Notes: a model not told the origin generated them from the letters alone. A stretch of 64,000 bases of DNA from Asparagopsis taxiformis (GCA_030407315.1 JALQPE010000342.1:25400-89399); one strand, 5' to 3'. Shown: positions 34,920-46,360, counted from the first letter of the stretch. Numbers and translations are program-made.

Positions 34920-37900
34920 ATGTCAATGGAATCAGAGACTACGGGTGTAGACACACGAAAAACACCCAATGTATCCATCAACGTTGATCACCCGCGGCTG
35001 ATCAAACAAGATGCAAATTCGATTCGCATATTCTTACGACTATACGATCAATATGCTAACGAAGTATTAGCTAAGGCTACACAGCTCTCCAGTCCCGAAC
35101 AGCTGGTTGGAGAGGCTGCAAGGCCTGTTGATTTAAAATTCTGTGTGGAACCCGAGTACCTGGAATCGGCAATCGCATTGGGATTTATCCCAGGCGCCCT
35201 TTCCTACCGCCAGCTTGATGATTCCACATTGCGTGCATTTTTAGAAGAAAGAGCTGAAGAATGCAAAGAATCAGTCACCCTGTCATCGCTGGACAGTCTC
35301 GTGTCTAAGAATTTAAAAATGGATATGCATGACGCATCTGCAGTATCACGAATGCAATTACTGTTTGTGTCCTACCATACATTATTGCGTCAAAATGGCC
35401 TCTTATGGGTAATGGAAACGTCCCCGAAGGTAGCTGTAAATCATGTACTATCGGCTATCCGTCCTAAGGCGATGCAGAACAGGCTGAAGGACGATCTTTC
35501 TTTCGCCCACAGCAGGCTCAGGAAGGACTTCAAGGGTTTCATGGAACATGCGATGCGACTAGCTGAAGCGTTCCAGCTTCTTGATACCGGCCACAGCAGC
35601 CATACTAGCGAAAACGGTACACATGGCTCGAAGAGAGCCAACAAAAACTCCACAAAGGTGGGAGAAAACAAGTCAGTGACGAAACCAAGCAGGATTGCTC
35701 GGTACGCCCCGCTCTGTCCATTCAAGCTGTGCGTCCCGCATGGCAGAAGGCATTATATACAAGACTGCCCTGCGTCCAATGAGGAGCAGAAGCGAGAAAT
35801 GCGGCGAGAATTGGCCGAGCGCAAGGCCAGAGACGGACCGGCACACTCTACAAGAGCTCGTAGCGCTGCAAAAGAACAAGGAAAACCAACTGTCTCTGGA
35901 CGTCTTAGCAAGAGACATGAATTTTCATCAGGAAGAAGTATTGGAGGCTGCAAAATAACTGTCTCGAATGGAGTTACGGCTATAGACACTCAAGGACGTT
36001 GTGATGATGGCAGCGACGACAGCTTGGCATCACGACGCGTTGCAGAAAACGCCGCTGCACGTGGAATTGGTACAATAGAAAGTATCAAGCCAGTTACACT
36101 ACAAGTGGCACTGCGAAAAGGGAAGAAAGCGGAAACATTTAGGTTTTCGAGAGCATGGAAAGTACCTCGAACTGTCCTAAATCTATCTTCCGGACCATTG
36201 GCACTCCTTAACGCCTCCTTTCTAGTGCCAGATGATGAGCTGGCATGCGAGGAGCTACTTTTGGGGCAGCCCATACTTCGACACCTGCGAATTGACTCGC
36301 AAACTTTACTGGAAATGCATCGTGTGGCGCTTGATGGATCAGATTGCTCACCAGTCGGGAATCCTACTGTCCCCTCAGGTGGCGGTAAACTCAGCCGCCT
36401 CATGGTCGCCCGAATCAATCGAGTAGACAATGGCGCGATTACAGACGAGGAGAATTGTTCTGTAACATCGCCTGGGAATATGCGGAAAAGACTTGACTAC
36501 TTTACTCTACAGAACGAGCCCGATCCGTTCCCTGACCCGTGTTTACTAGATACTGCTGATAGCGAACAGCAGGAGGAGACTGCAAAAGCCGTAAGCGACA
36601 TGATTACTCGTGCACACGACTCCGGTTTGCCGGAAAAATATCGTCGAAAGCTCGAGTCAATAGTGTACGCCCACTTTGACGTTTTTCGAATTGGCCTGTC
36701 TTCCGGACCACCTGCAGACCTACCTCCACTGCGCATTACTCTTTCGAGGGATGCCCGCCCAACAAGGGTAAAGTTGCGCAATTATTCGCAACAACAGCAC
36801 GAATTCCTAACGGACTTTGTACACAAACTGGTCGAGAAAGGGTTAGCTTATCCAAATCCTACTGCAGCATGGGCTGCTGCGCCCCTTTTGGTACCTAAGC
36901 CCGGCCCGGCCCGATTTAGATTCACGGTTGACTTACGCCCCGTGAACAAATATACCGTCAAACACCAGTATCCAATGCCTAATCTGGAACACGCGATATC
37001 CCAACTCGTGCACTCCCAAGTTTATGCCACGTTTGACCTATCTGCAGGGTACTGGCAACTACCATTACACCCTGCCAGTCAGGAATGCCAATCATTCCTG
37101 ACTCCTGACAATGTATACTCACCAACAAGGGTTCTTCACGGCACCACCAACGCCGTGGCACATCTCCAGTCTGCGCTCACGTCCATCATCCCACCCGACC
37201 TCCGCCCTCATGTACTCATTTGGCTTGATGACATATTAAGCCACCGTTCATCCGTCGACTCGCTATTAGACACCATTGAAGGCATATTTTCGTTGTTTAA
37301 GCAGCGTCATATTCATTTACATCCAGGCAAATGCAATTTGTTTGCAACATCTATCTCTTGGTGTGGTCGTCTTATCTCTAAACACGGAATAAGGTTTGAC
37401 CCGAGACGCTTAGATGCTCTCACCTCCATGTCGCCGCCAACTACGGGCGCGCATTTGCAACAATTTCTTTGCGCTATGCAATGGGTGAAGAGTTGCATAC
37501 CCAGTTTTGCAGACATCACGAAGTCTCTGCAAGACTTTCTGCAGCAGGTATATACCCATGCCCCAAAACGCACTAAATCGTCTCTTTCTCGCATCTCCCT
37601 GGCTTCTCTCGGATGGGGAGAGGACATGGACAATGCCTTTGAATGCTGTAAGCAAGCACTGTCATCGCAAGTTACCCTCAGCCATCGAGATCCGCAGAAA
37701 CGCTTGTGCGTTTACACTGACGCGTCCGATGAGATATGGTCTGGTATCATTACACAGGTCATCCATACTGACCTAGGGAAACCCCACGCAGAGCAGCAAC
37801 ACGAGCCCCTCGCCTTCCTATCCGGCAGTTTCAATAACACACAATTGCGATGGTCCACGTTGGAAAAGGAGTCGTTCGCAATACTGGCAACACTCGAACG

Positions 37901-39668
37901 AATGCACTGGCTCGTTGCGACGCCAGCTGGTTTCGATCTTTACACTGACCACAACAACATAATCTTTATCTTCGACCCTTTATCGCTGCTCCCAGACCTC
38001 GCGCAGAGTTCTATCAAAAAAGTATTGCGCTGGGCAGTACGTATGAGTATGTACAACTATGTATGTATTCACATTAAGGGTGATGACAACGTGTGGGCTG
38101 ATCTATTAGGCAGATGGTCTGCCCCACCAACACTTCGCCGACTTATTTCGATACCGCCTCTATTGTCCAGTCAAGATTCGGAATTTGACTGGCCGAGTGA
38201 AGCCGAAATCGCTCGGGTGCAGAAACACCACGCAGCATCACGTCCAGCATCCGTCATGAATGTCAATGGGATATGGAGAACTAAAGGAGGAAATATTTGG
38301 ATCCCGGATGAGGTAGATGAATTACAACTCCGGTTGTGCATAGTCGCTCACACCAGCTGTGGCGGCCACCGCGGCCAGGATGCCACTGAGCGAGCTATTC
38401 GGCGACACTTCTATTGGTCGACAATGAAGACTGACATTAGAACTTTTGTTCAGTCCTGCATCCACTGCATCTCCACCACAGCAGGAGATAAGCAGCCACG
38501 ACCACTGGGTACCGCCTTGCATGGCTCCGCACCCAACGATTTACTGCAATTCGATTACTTGGAAATGGCACCGAGCAATAATGGTTGCAAGTACATACTT
38601 CTACTTCGTGATGACTTTTCTTCATATTGCTGGCTTGTACCATTCGCAGCTGCGAATGCTGAGAACGCAGCAGACGCCATAATAGAGTGGGCTAGCACCT
38701 TTACTATCCCGAAAGGGATGATGTCCGATGGAGGCAGCCACTTCAAGAATGAGACAGTACGTCGTGTGTGCAAGGGTCTGATGTCCCCACACCACTTTAC
38801 ACTCCCCTATTCACCTTGGAGTAACGGAGGTGTAGAGAGGCTCGGAAAAGAGGTTTTACGAGCTTTCCGGGCCATACTCTCTGAGCTCCGCCTGCGGCCT
38901 AATGAATGGCCAGACTTGGCTCCAGTTGTACAGAGTGCTCTGAACAACTCACCATCACCGCAGCGTCGCAATATGGCGCCAATCACTATCTTCTGTGGTC
39001 TGCCCCCCACTACTCCTGTCAGTACGTTCAAGAGGTCTTCTACTGGATCCATTGTTTCCTTACAGAACGCTCGTGAGGAGCTCAGCAAGTGTCTGTCAGC
39101 AGTACAAGAGAAACTCTCCGAGTTACATCCGCTGGTTAATGTATCTCTGCGTTCCAACCGTCAGCGAGCACGTTCGGCAGCATCAAAAGGAGTACTGCCT
39201 AACTTCTGTGAGGGAGACTATGTGCTCGTGGCCAGAGAAGAGTTCCCCGCAGGTGAGAAATTAAGCTTGCGTTGGAGAGGCCCACGCCGTATTGTGAAAG
39301 CAATATCTGATCACGTCTACAAAGTGGAAGACTTACGAAATGGAGCATGTGAAGATGTCCATGCATGTAGACTGAGGTTTTATTCTGACTCCTCTCTGGA
39401 TACAGCCGCGATATTCCCGCATGTGTTAAGTTCAGAAACAGGGATGCAGGTCGCACGGCTGATGGGCATAGAGCGAACGACGGACGGTTTAATGGTCCAC
39501 GTCAGGTGGAAAGGGTTATCACCCAAGGAAGACACTCTTGAGCCATTGCAGAAGGCATATGAAGACGTGCCTAAGCTTGTCGAGCGCCTCCTCGCCCGAG
39601 CTTCGATGCCCAGCGATTTAGTGGCAGAGGCAAAAGAAGCGCTTGCCCTTCCAGAAAGGGGTGTGTAG
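34920..39668 (+). CDS. Gypsy G Gag-Pol polyprotein
   Basis: The first ATG of the open frame is at 34920 (MSMESETTG), 1582 residues. A TTG-initiated extension to 34881 is possible but less likely. In order: gag; a C/H cluster (CPFKLCVPHGRRHYIQDC) as knuckle-like motif; protease site CDDGSDDSL; RT with FDLSAGYWQLPL and intact IWLDDILSH; RNase H with VYTDASDEIW; integrase with HTSCGGHRG, CIHCISTT, QFDYLEMA, MSDGGSHF and PWSNGGVERLG; RWRGPRRI; C-terminal chromodomain (VRWKGLSPKEDTLEPL). The stop TAG lies in the first bases of the 3' LTR. All RT and integrase catalytic residues that I can place are present, so this copy could be active. Confidence 0.94.
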   Translation: MSMESETTGVDTRKTPNVSINVDHPRLIKQDANSIRIFLRLYDQYANEVLAKATQLSSPEQLVGEAARPVDLKFCVEPEYLESAIALGFIPGALSYRQLDDSTLRAFLEERAEECKESVTLSSLDSLVSKNLKMDMHDASAVSRMQLLFVSYHTLLRQNGLLWVMETSPKVAVNHVLSAIRPKAMQNRLKDDLSFAHSRLRKDFKGFMEHAMRLAEAFQLLDTGHSSHTSENGTHGSKRANKNSTKVGENKSVTKPSRIARYAPLCPFKLCVPHGRRHYIQDCPASNEEQKREMRRELAERKARDGPAHSTRARSAAKEQGKPTVSGRLSKRHEFSSGRSIGGCKITVSNGVTAIDTQGRCDDGSDDSLASRRVAENAAARGIGTIESIKPVTLQVALRKGKKAETFRFSRAWKVPRTVLNLSSGPLALLNASFLVPDDELACEELLLGQPILRHLRIDSQTLLEMHRVALDGSDCSPVGNPTVPSGGGKLSRLMVARINRVDNGAITDEENCSVTSPGNMRKRLDYFTLQNEPDPFPDPCLLDTADSEQQEETAKAVSDMITRAHDSGLPEKYRRKLESIVYAHFDVFRIGLSSGPPADLPPLRITLSRDARPTRVKLRNYSQQQHEFLTDFVHKLVEKGLAYPNPTAAWAAAPLLVPKPGPARFRFTVDLRPVNKYTVKHQYPMPNLEHAISQLVHSQVYATFDLSAGYWQLPLHPASQECQSFLTPDNVYSPTRVLHGTTNAVAHLQSALTSIIPPDLRPHVLIWLDDILSHRSSVDSLLDTIEGIFSLFKQRHIHLHPGKCNLFATSISWCGRLISKHGIRFDPRRLDALTSMSPPTTGAHLQQFLCAMQWVKSCIPSFADITKSLQDFLQQVYTHAPKRTKSSLSRISLASLGWGEDMDNAFECCKQALSSQVTLSHRDPQKRLCVYTDASDEIWSGIITQVIHTDLGKPHAEQQHEPLAFLSGSFNNTQLRWSTLEKESFAILATLERMHWLVATPAGFDLYTDHNNIIFIFDPLSLLPDLAQSSIKKVLRWAVRMSMYNYVCIHIKGDDNVWADLLGRWSAPPTLRRLISIPPLLSSQDSEFDWPSEAEIARVQKHHAASRPASVMNVNGIWRTKGGNIWIPDEVDELQLRLCIVAHTSCGGHRGQDATERAIRRHFYWSTMKTDIRTFVQSCIHCISTTAGDKQPRPLGTALHGSAPNDLLQFDYLEMAPSNNGCKYILLLRDDFSSYCWLVPFAAANAENAADAIIEWASTFTIPKGMMSDGGSHFKNETVRRVCKGLMSPHHFTLPYSPWSNGGVERLGKEVLRAFRAILSELRLRPNEWPDLAPVVQSALNNSPSPQRRNMAPITIFCGLPPTTPVSTFKRSSTGSIVSLQNAREELSKCLSAVQEKLSELHPLVNVSLRSNRQRARSAASKGVLPNFCEGDYVLVAREEFPAGEKLSLRWRGPRRIVKAISDHVYKVEDLRNGACEDVHACRLRFYSDSSLDTAAIFPHVLSSETGMQVARLMGIERTTDGLMVHVRWKGLSPKEDTLEPLQKAYEDVPKLVERLLARASMPSDLVAEAKEALALPERGV

Positions 39669-40034
39669 CGTATTCTCAGTCCTATCACAATCGAACACTA
39701 CGACAACAAATCATTTGGACAACACTTCTTGTGCACCGTGAACAGCGAGTGCTGTTCCTGTGACACTTTGTCACCGGAGACACAACAGCTACATACGGAC
39801 AATGCGAAGCGAACTGTCTCCCCGAGACAGCGCTACTTACCTCGGCAAAGCGACACCTCATGGAAGTAGACTGACTGTCTCGTAAAGACAGCGGCGACGA
39901 CGTAGAAACTTAGGGCAACTCATAGACCATCGTGAGAGGATTTCTTAGTTGTATTTAAGGACGTCTCAACTACTGGACTCAATAAAGAAGGCATGGAACC
40001 ACTGCCATCACTACCGCACAAGGGAAGAACTACA
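39664..40034 (+). repeat. 3' LTR of Gypsy G
   Basis: 371 bp and, by reading, identical to the 5' LTR. It is followed by CAAGG and the remainder of the cysteine-rich gene. Confidence 0.95.
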
Positions 40035-40223
40035 CAAGGTACAAATGCTGAGAACTATAACACCTGTTTGCGAACTAGCCTGGGTGCGTTGTGCACCTCC
40101 TCTGGATTCGCAACATTCAATGCGATGGGAACCACAGCTGTGTCGACGTGTTGTACGAATCTCGCTCCGAATGGAGCAGATGGAATGCTTGGTACTGTTG
40201 GGAACGACTGTATCCTAGCCTAA

Positions 40224-41935
40224 GAAGCGGATACCCGGGATGATAAGACCCTTACGCGACATGCTTTCTTTTCAGACGTGTAGAGTGAGGTGCGGAAATA
40301 GGCGCTGAATGACATGCCTATAGGAGATGTTCCCTAGAAGGATAAGAAATTTTAGAAAAGTAAATCGGACTCACCAATTGCAGAATTCCCGGCTATTGAT
40401 GGACTGCGAGGATTGTCGAAAGAATGAGTGGTCGTCATTTTAGGATCCTTATGACTACAGTTTTCAGCCCAGAACACCACTTTGAGACGAAAGAAGAAAA
40501 GAACGCAGTTTCACGGCAAGGTTTGCGAGAAACTCACAATACTGGGTGGTAGGAGCACTGTAGTCCTTCAGGTGGAACTCTGCCTGCGCATGTGGCAAAT
40601 GGCCCCCCAGAGGTGCCCTGAGTAACTATAAAATCTACAAGGTCAGCGGGATGGAGGGAGGATATTGAACGGCAACGGATGTATGGGGGAAAGCGCGATG
40701 TGGTTTTTCGTGGGAGCTGGGAGGCGAGTCTGCTTGCTCCGTGACTTGTCGTCAGTGATCTGGTGCTGCTTGGCGACTGCCTCTGTCCTTTTATTGTCGC
40801 CGTCGATAATTGGCATTGCTGCTGCAGCCGTGATTCAATCAATCCCAGCCCTGGTACAGTGACTGCCCCTCCAACTTTGGGTTGCATACTGTACTCGATA
40901 CAGACAGAGGCCGCACCAACCACTCATCGTTCCTGCACTATCGTTACGATGTTAAAATATCTTCTGCGCGTCTTGAAATTCTAGTGTATACCTACACGTC
41001 GACGCCGTAGCTTGTTTGACGGTTACCGAGCCTAGGGACGTCTCGATCCACATCGAATGTTCTTGAAAATCTTTCATAGCATCCAGTGATCTGGGCCATT
41101 CTTCCATAAGACATGTTCACACGCAAAGCACGCATTAGACTACGTAGAGTTGGGCAGAATGCCGCATATATCAGGACGACGATTCCGATTTCTATGGCGA
41201 TGAAATTCTTTGAACCTAGACCACGACGTCACGCCTTGCACGTATCTACATACAAATACCTGAACGACAGGCAGAGACTAGCAAGTTTTCGATTGTCCCA
41301 TACAGTTCGGCGACCATGCAATGTCTCTCTAGAACAGCTGTCTTCCTTTACCATCGACATGTAGCATCATACCTGGGGTATCTGTATGGCAGCAGTGTTC
41401 TGGCACGCCGCACGTTAGTGGTGCCCACAGAATTCGTCTCTGCGAAAGGGCAAACCATGCCAAATTGGTCTGATCACCAAGCACAGTTGTGCAGCTTCTC
41501 GTGCTGTGAGAGATCCATGTGGAAATCTATGTGTCGCAGTTCTGTCCGTTTCGCAACATCTCTGTATAGAGGTTTCCAACATCCCTCCAGATTACATGCG
41601 AAATGAGACCGCTGCAGAAATCTTCAGTTCTACTCACATCGGTGACGTGTTCCACTACTGGTCAGCAGTAGTCACTGATCACAAAACATGCTGAACATTT
41701 TCATTTGGACATTCATGATATGTGCAATCGCAATATAATAGCGTGAGTTCATCAACAGAGCCTTCAGGATGAGGTCGAAGACACACAGTCGCACAAGTCC
41801 TGTTGACAAGTTCATATGATCCAACTCATGCGGGGATACAAGTTGATGTGGTTGGCCAGAATCCATACACTTCTGTTCACGTGCTGTCCACGGACCCCGT
41901 GTCACCCAATCCTACACGGGGCAATAAAGGATGAC
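40224..41935. other. No gene recognised
   Basis: Downstream of the disrupted gene. Open stretches such as 40534-40923 (minus) and 41113-41364 (plus) show no domain. No tandem repeat or RNA gene is visible. Confidence 0.45.
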
Positions 41936-42047
41936 AATGCTTTGTTGGATTTACATATTTTGATGACACTTAGACGTTCGGCTCCACTCCGTTCTGCCCC
42001 AATTTTCAGCCTCTACACAACCTCCCTTCGGCTGCCCATCTCAGACA
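41936..42047 (+). repeat. Diverged local repeat, copy 1
   Basis: Begins ACGGGGC(C)ATAAAGG and ends CATCTCAGACA. It matches 44648-44808 in the same orientation at both ends, with indels in the middle. It directly precedes the partial paralogue at 42049. Confidence 0.6.
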
Positions 42048-42048
42048 C

Positions 42049-42498
42049 ATTTTCTCATCCATCGGAACTACTCGAGCGGCTAACTGCTGTGCTAGAAACG
42101 TTGTGGACGGGATGGGTCTGAACAATGGTACAAATCAATGTCGTATTGGGGACGGCTGTGCACCAATAACTATGCTGGGGACTACTACCCTTGTGAATGC
42201 TGATATGATAGAGTGTGCCTGTTCTGAAATGACCGCTTCCGTTTCTGCGCTGAATTTAGTCGAAGTTTCTGGTACCCCCCTCACCGAACTTTCTGCAGCA
42301 CAGGCCATTCAGGCCGAAATCTACAACACCTGTTTACAGACCAGTTTGAGTGCGTTATGTACCTCTACTGGATTCTCGACGTTCACTGCGATGGGAACTA
42401 CAGCTGTTTTGACGTGCTGCACGACTCTAACCGATACTGGTGCTGATGGCCCTGGTGTAGTGAACACCACTGAAATGGATTGCCAGATAGGTGCGTAA
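42049..42498 (+). pseudogene. C-terminal fragment of a paralogue of the cysteine-rich gene
   Basis: In-frame translation from 42049 aligns with the last about 150 residues of the disrupted gene: IFSSIGTTRAANCC against IFSSTGTTRVENCC, VDGMGL, TNQC, IGDGC, MLGTTTLV, YNTCL, TSLSALCTS, FTAMGTTAV. It ends with TAA at 42496-42498. All cysteines of this domain line up. No signal peptide, N-terminal modules or Pro-rich linker occur upstream; instead a local repeat abuts its start. It therefore looks like a 5'-truncated duplicate. A poly(A)-like AATAAA lies at about 42615. It was probably a full gene before a rearrangement. Confidence 0.75.
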
Positions 42499-44015
42499 GT
42501 CAAGATAGTAGTAGTGTTCGATGTGCTGAAAAGACCGTAGAAGTACACATCTAGTAGATATGTCGTTTGCGTGGAAGTGACTGAAATCGATTTGTTGATG
42601 CTGAAAATGTGGAAATAAAGTAGGCGCATAGGATACTTTTTGACGTCGAGGTGGCTACCAGAGAGATCAGATCTTACCTTCTGCACTAACCGGTGGCTTA
42701 TTCCCACCAGCGAAGTGGGGAGCCGCTCGAAGAATAGGAAATAAGCGAGGGACTGGAAGGCTACGGAAGGAATCTGTCAACCTCATTGACAGCGGGAACG
42801 TTGTTAACAGTTGTATTGCTGCACAATGCGTGCCGAAACTGAGTAGAGCTTGGAATTTGGATACAATTCTATTGAAAGCATGGCATAACAAGCTGTGCGG
42901 CCCAGCTATAAATTTGCGGAGCTCTCTTCTGTCTTGTGCATCGAGATTATTTCCCGTCCAGCGCCCGCCAAACTAGATGTTCATAAGTAGAATTGATTTG
43001 CGCTCTTTCGTGTCAAATGAATAATAATATGCCCTGGAAAAGCTTGTATCACCTATCGGAAGATTGTATTAATACGCTCATTATTACCGTTGGTACAAAT
43101 GTGGAGTCCCGTGAGGCGAGCCAACATGGTCAAGAGGTGAAGATATCGTCGATCCCTTGAGTTACACTGACGGCATATTTTTGTAGCCGCTTGGCTCACC
43201 TTAAAATTCCCATGAGTAGCTGTTTTCATCATTGTTCGCGATACTCACCAGGAGAATGCACAGAGCACTTGTAATTCTGGGGTGAGGACTGACTGGATAA
43301 TAGAAAGACAGGATTATACTGCCCAGACTATGTTACATAAAGACTACATCAACATTGTCACATTGTCACCGCTGACTTGGAACTACTTGTCACGAGTCTT
43401 GCTTTCGTGCCAGTTTTTTCAAAGGGACACCATCAACGTAATGGGAGATAGATGAATAGCTTTGGAAGCGAATATTCCAGGGTCCATGTTATCGTAACGC
43501 CGACAGCAAGCGAGACACCTTTTCATGGCCTTACATGGCGTGAAGAAAGCCCATTCGAAGGACTGTAGGAAGAGCGCGGGAACAAGAGAGAATGACAGCG
43601 TGGAATTTGAGGCATCGGCAACACCATGGACAGCAACCACGGAGCACTGTACATGTCATGGCCCACCTAGCACGCAACAATCTTACTTTTCTTCCTGAGT
43701 TCATTTCTCGCGTTTTCGATGGATAGACGAACAACTCAATGTAAACATGGAGAAATGAAGGTATTTCAGCGAACCTGATCGGTCCAAGAAATCGATGAAA
43801 CTAGACTTCTTTCACTTCTTGGAGCTACTGAGCAATATTGCATTGAAAAGAAAATCAGCCGGCCGTAGGCAATGGAAGGGCTTAAATGTTGTTTCAGGAT
43901 ATTACAATTTTTTTCTTAGGACTTGCAATTGCACTCAGTTTAAACCATATCTCTAGGAAGGTAGTGTAGGACTCTTCCGGAACATAGTATGTCGAATGTC
44001 CTCATGATCTTTGTT

Positions 44016-44050
44016 CATTCCGTCAAAGTGCAACATACTTTGACGGAATG
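44016..44050. repeat. Perfect 14-bp hairpin with a 7-base loop
   Basis: CATTCCGTCAAAGT and its exact reverse complement flank GCAACAT. No gene ends nearby, so I cannot call it a terminator or RNA. Confidence 0.6.
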
Positions 44051-44647
44051 GGTTCAGATCGTAAGGACAATTCCTCGCAGGTCACTGTATCAGGGATTTT
44101 CTCTTATCGCAATCCTCCGGCAACTTTACTATCTATCTTTTCGGGTTGGACTGAAGATATTGGTAGCTATTCGCGTGGTTGGCAATGAAAGATCTAGCTC
44201 AAATGTAACCCAGTTCAACAGTACTATTGGATGAAACAAGCGAGATATTAAATGAAGTGTGAGCTTGATTTTTTTCCCGATTTGCTCTAGCATTACTTAC
44301 TTGCGGAAAAGTGGTACATTGACACTTTGCAGAACTTTAAGATCCAGTGTGATCTCCACATTGCAACTAATTCCAGCTTTTCCTGGGAAGAGCAGTCTCT
44401 GCTCAGAGTTCCTACTGAGTATTCCTCCCTAGAATCATGCCAACATTATCGACGTTCACAGTGTTGAGTAACCTTTTTGCGTACTAGATTACTGTGGTAG
44501 CACTGGGCATAAGACTAATGTGCTGACATGCGCAACGGCAGCATCTAAAAGAGTTGGAGAAGGGCAGAACCCTGTCACTCGATGGTGATAATGGGCCATG
44601 AAATATGGCCAAGGTAAAATTCAAATCCCCTATCCGCCCTGTACTGA

Positions 44648-44808
44648 ACGGGGCCATAAAGGATGACAATGCTTTGTTGTTTTGCTTTGGTGGATTTTCA
44701 TCTTATGATAGCGTCTGTGACACGTACTCGCGGAACGTTCAGCGTCGTATAGTTGTGCCCCAACATTTGGCCTCTCGGTAACCTCCCTTCAGTGGCCCAT
44801 CTCAGACA
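44648..44808 (+). repeat. Diverged local repeat, copy 2
   Basis: Second copy of the segment at 41936-42047, about 50 bp longer. No cysteine-rich coding sequence follows it here. Confidence 0.6.
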
Positions 44809-46240
44809 ACTTGAATAAATCGGAAAGCCAATTCTGTCGTTAGCTTCGAATTTCGAACGCTAATCCAGCTCAGCTGGCCCGTTGTCCACCCCGGACGCCG
44901 GGCAGGCAACTTTCGTACCGTACACGAAGACGGCTGACCTGTCGGAATACGTTTCGGTGCTCTACGCATATCATGCCAGCAGACATCACTGTGTTGGGCA
45001 GATCACTCGTGAGTTATTTTCAATTTACAGTTGTGACGTCCATGGGCCACTTTCTGCGAACTGGGATCGCCAAAGCGCATGGCGCACATGTGAGCATGTG
45101 GTGACCAATAACTACGTACATTACACTACTTTACAGTACATCATAGTTACTTAACAACGGTCGTGTTCTTGCGACGGACACCAAGATGAATAAACAACAT
45201 CATTTCTTTCACATGTGATCAGTAGAGTCGAACGCAAAACTAAACTGGAGAATAGCAACGTTCGAATCCCCCGACGCTATCCATTTGCCGTCTAGTTTCG
45301 AACCGGACACGGTAGTCAAGTATCACCGGCGTGTGTCATGTACAATCGCACTCTATGTACTGGACCGACTCATGCACCATATTTCTTGTAGACAAATTGA
45401 CAACAAAGCAAAGACTCCTTACATCGATTCGGATATGTTTGTATTAGTGATCGTCAAGTCGTTGTGAACAGTTGGGCCGGATGTAAGTTCTGTCCTTACT
45501 CGATGAGAAAAACTTAGTCTAACCGCCTCCGGTCGGAATCGGTGTTTATATACAAACGTGACAGTCTCTTCGGCAATTTCCGTGAAACCAGACTACATGA
45601 ACAGCATCCAACTCTGCAGGCACCCGTTAAAAGTTAACTAGTAGCCAGAAGTGGCATATGATCACAGAAAAACTGCAAGATGACAGACAACTCCGTACTT
45701 CCAGTGCTTTGAACAAATCATTCTCCAGTGGCGTAGTGAGTGTAGAGGAAGCAGACCAGTGCTAGGCTCCAGTTGAAATGGTAATCGGTGGCTTCTATTG
45801 TCCCGTTCTTCTCGTCGTTTATCCTTTTGATGTCAGCCGCCAGTCATCCCGAAGCTGGTGACAGCTGTCTTAAGTTAGTATCCTGGCAGCTGCATTGGCT
45901 ATGGCATTCTATTCAACCTGTGACGAGAAACTTGTACATTACATTGGCATTACAGCACAGTTGTTGTAACTTTAGCACTTATGATAACAAATGGAACGAC
46001 CGCTCATGGCTACACGTGTGCTGCGCCACACGTGTCAACCCAAACACATATGGACCTGCCACACGTGTGCGGAGATCACACATGTGCCCATCACCGTAAG
46101 GGAGCTTATATTATTATATGCCTGTCGCCGCCGTGCGAAAGATTACAGGAGCAGCCAATCGCCGCCGCGCGATTGCACGACTGACATACGGGCTCTATCA
46201 GTGTGCTTATATTATAGCAGAGACGATTAATGACGCTATC

Positions 46241-46360
46241 TGATGAGAATGTGGTAGTCTCCTGAGCGCATACCACTTTTATTCCACTGCGTCGTCGGAC
46301 GGCGATGGTTTAAATACTGTTCCTACTACTACTGTAATGCAGTGGTATGATCATCCGACA
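46241..46360 (-). repeat. 3' LTR of Copia C
   Basis: 120 bp, TGTCGGATGATCAT...CTCATCA in element orientation, with TATTTAAACC and GGAATAAAAG as TATA and poly(A) candidates. Confidence 0.95.

Larger units (their letters stand above)
34402..40034 (+). mobile_element. Ty3/Gypsy retrotransposon G, full length, identical LTRs
   Basis: 371-bp LTRs at 34402-34772 and 39664-40034 read as identical. The target duplication is CAAGG (34397-34401 and 40035-40039). It has one long gag-pol frame. It is more distant from E and F than they are from each other. The polypurine tract AAAGGGGTG precedes the 3' LTR. It lies inside the coding sequence of the cysteine-rich gene, in the same orientation. Confidence 0.95.
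33173..40223 (+). pseudogene. Secreted cysteine-rich host gene disrupted by Gypsy G
   Basis: I chose the ATG at 33173 because it starts a typical signal peptide (hydrophobic FVLLILAAVL, likely cut after about residue 24); an in-frame ATG at 33065 has no such start. Three cysteine modules follow (about residues 38-180), each with CX3C, a DC pair and a GFxC end. Then comes a Ser/Thr/Pro linker of SPTP-type repeats, and a second cysteine-rich domain (about 250-470). Coding runs to 34401, is cut by Gypsy G, and resumes after the target duplicate at 40040 in the same frame, ending with TAA at 40221-40223. Without the 5638-bp insertion the frame would encode 470 residues. The layout suggests an extracellular or cell-wall protein; function unknown. 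The shortened product would end a few residues into the LTR. Confidence 0.85.
42499..46240. other. Long stretch without recognisable genes
   Basis: Contains one hairpin (44016-44050), the second copy of the local repeat (44648-44808) and a few ACACGTGT-type motifs near 46010-46085. Open stretches (42667-42891, 43419-43640, 44882-45154, 45788-46099) are short and show no domain. The last five bases CTATC are the left target duplicate of Copia C. Confidence 0.5.

Noticed and set aside
45255..45285. GTTCGAATCCC resembling a tRNA T-loop (B box)
   Set aside because: The T-stem bases do not pair, and no A box, anticodon arm or acceptor stem can be folded upstream.
45990..46090. Repeated ACACGTGT motifs as a regulatory cluster
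   Set aside because: Only three or four occurrences, no gene downstream, and irregular spacing.
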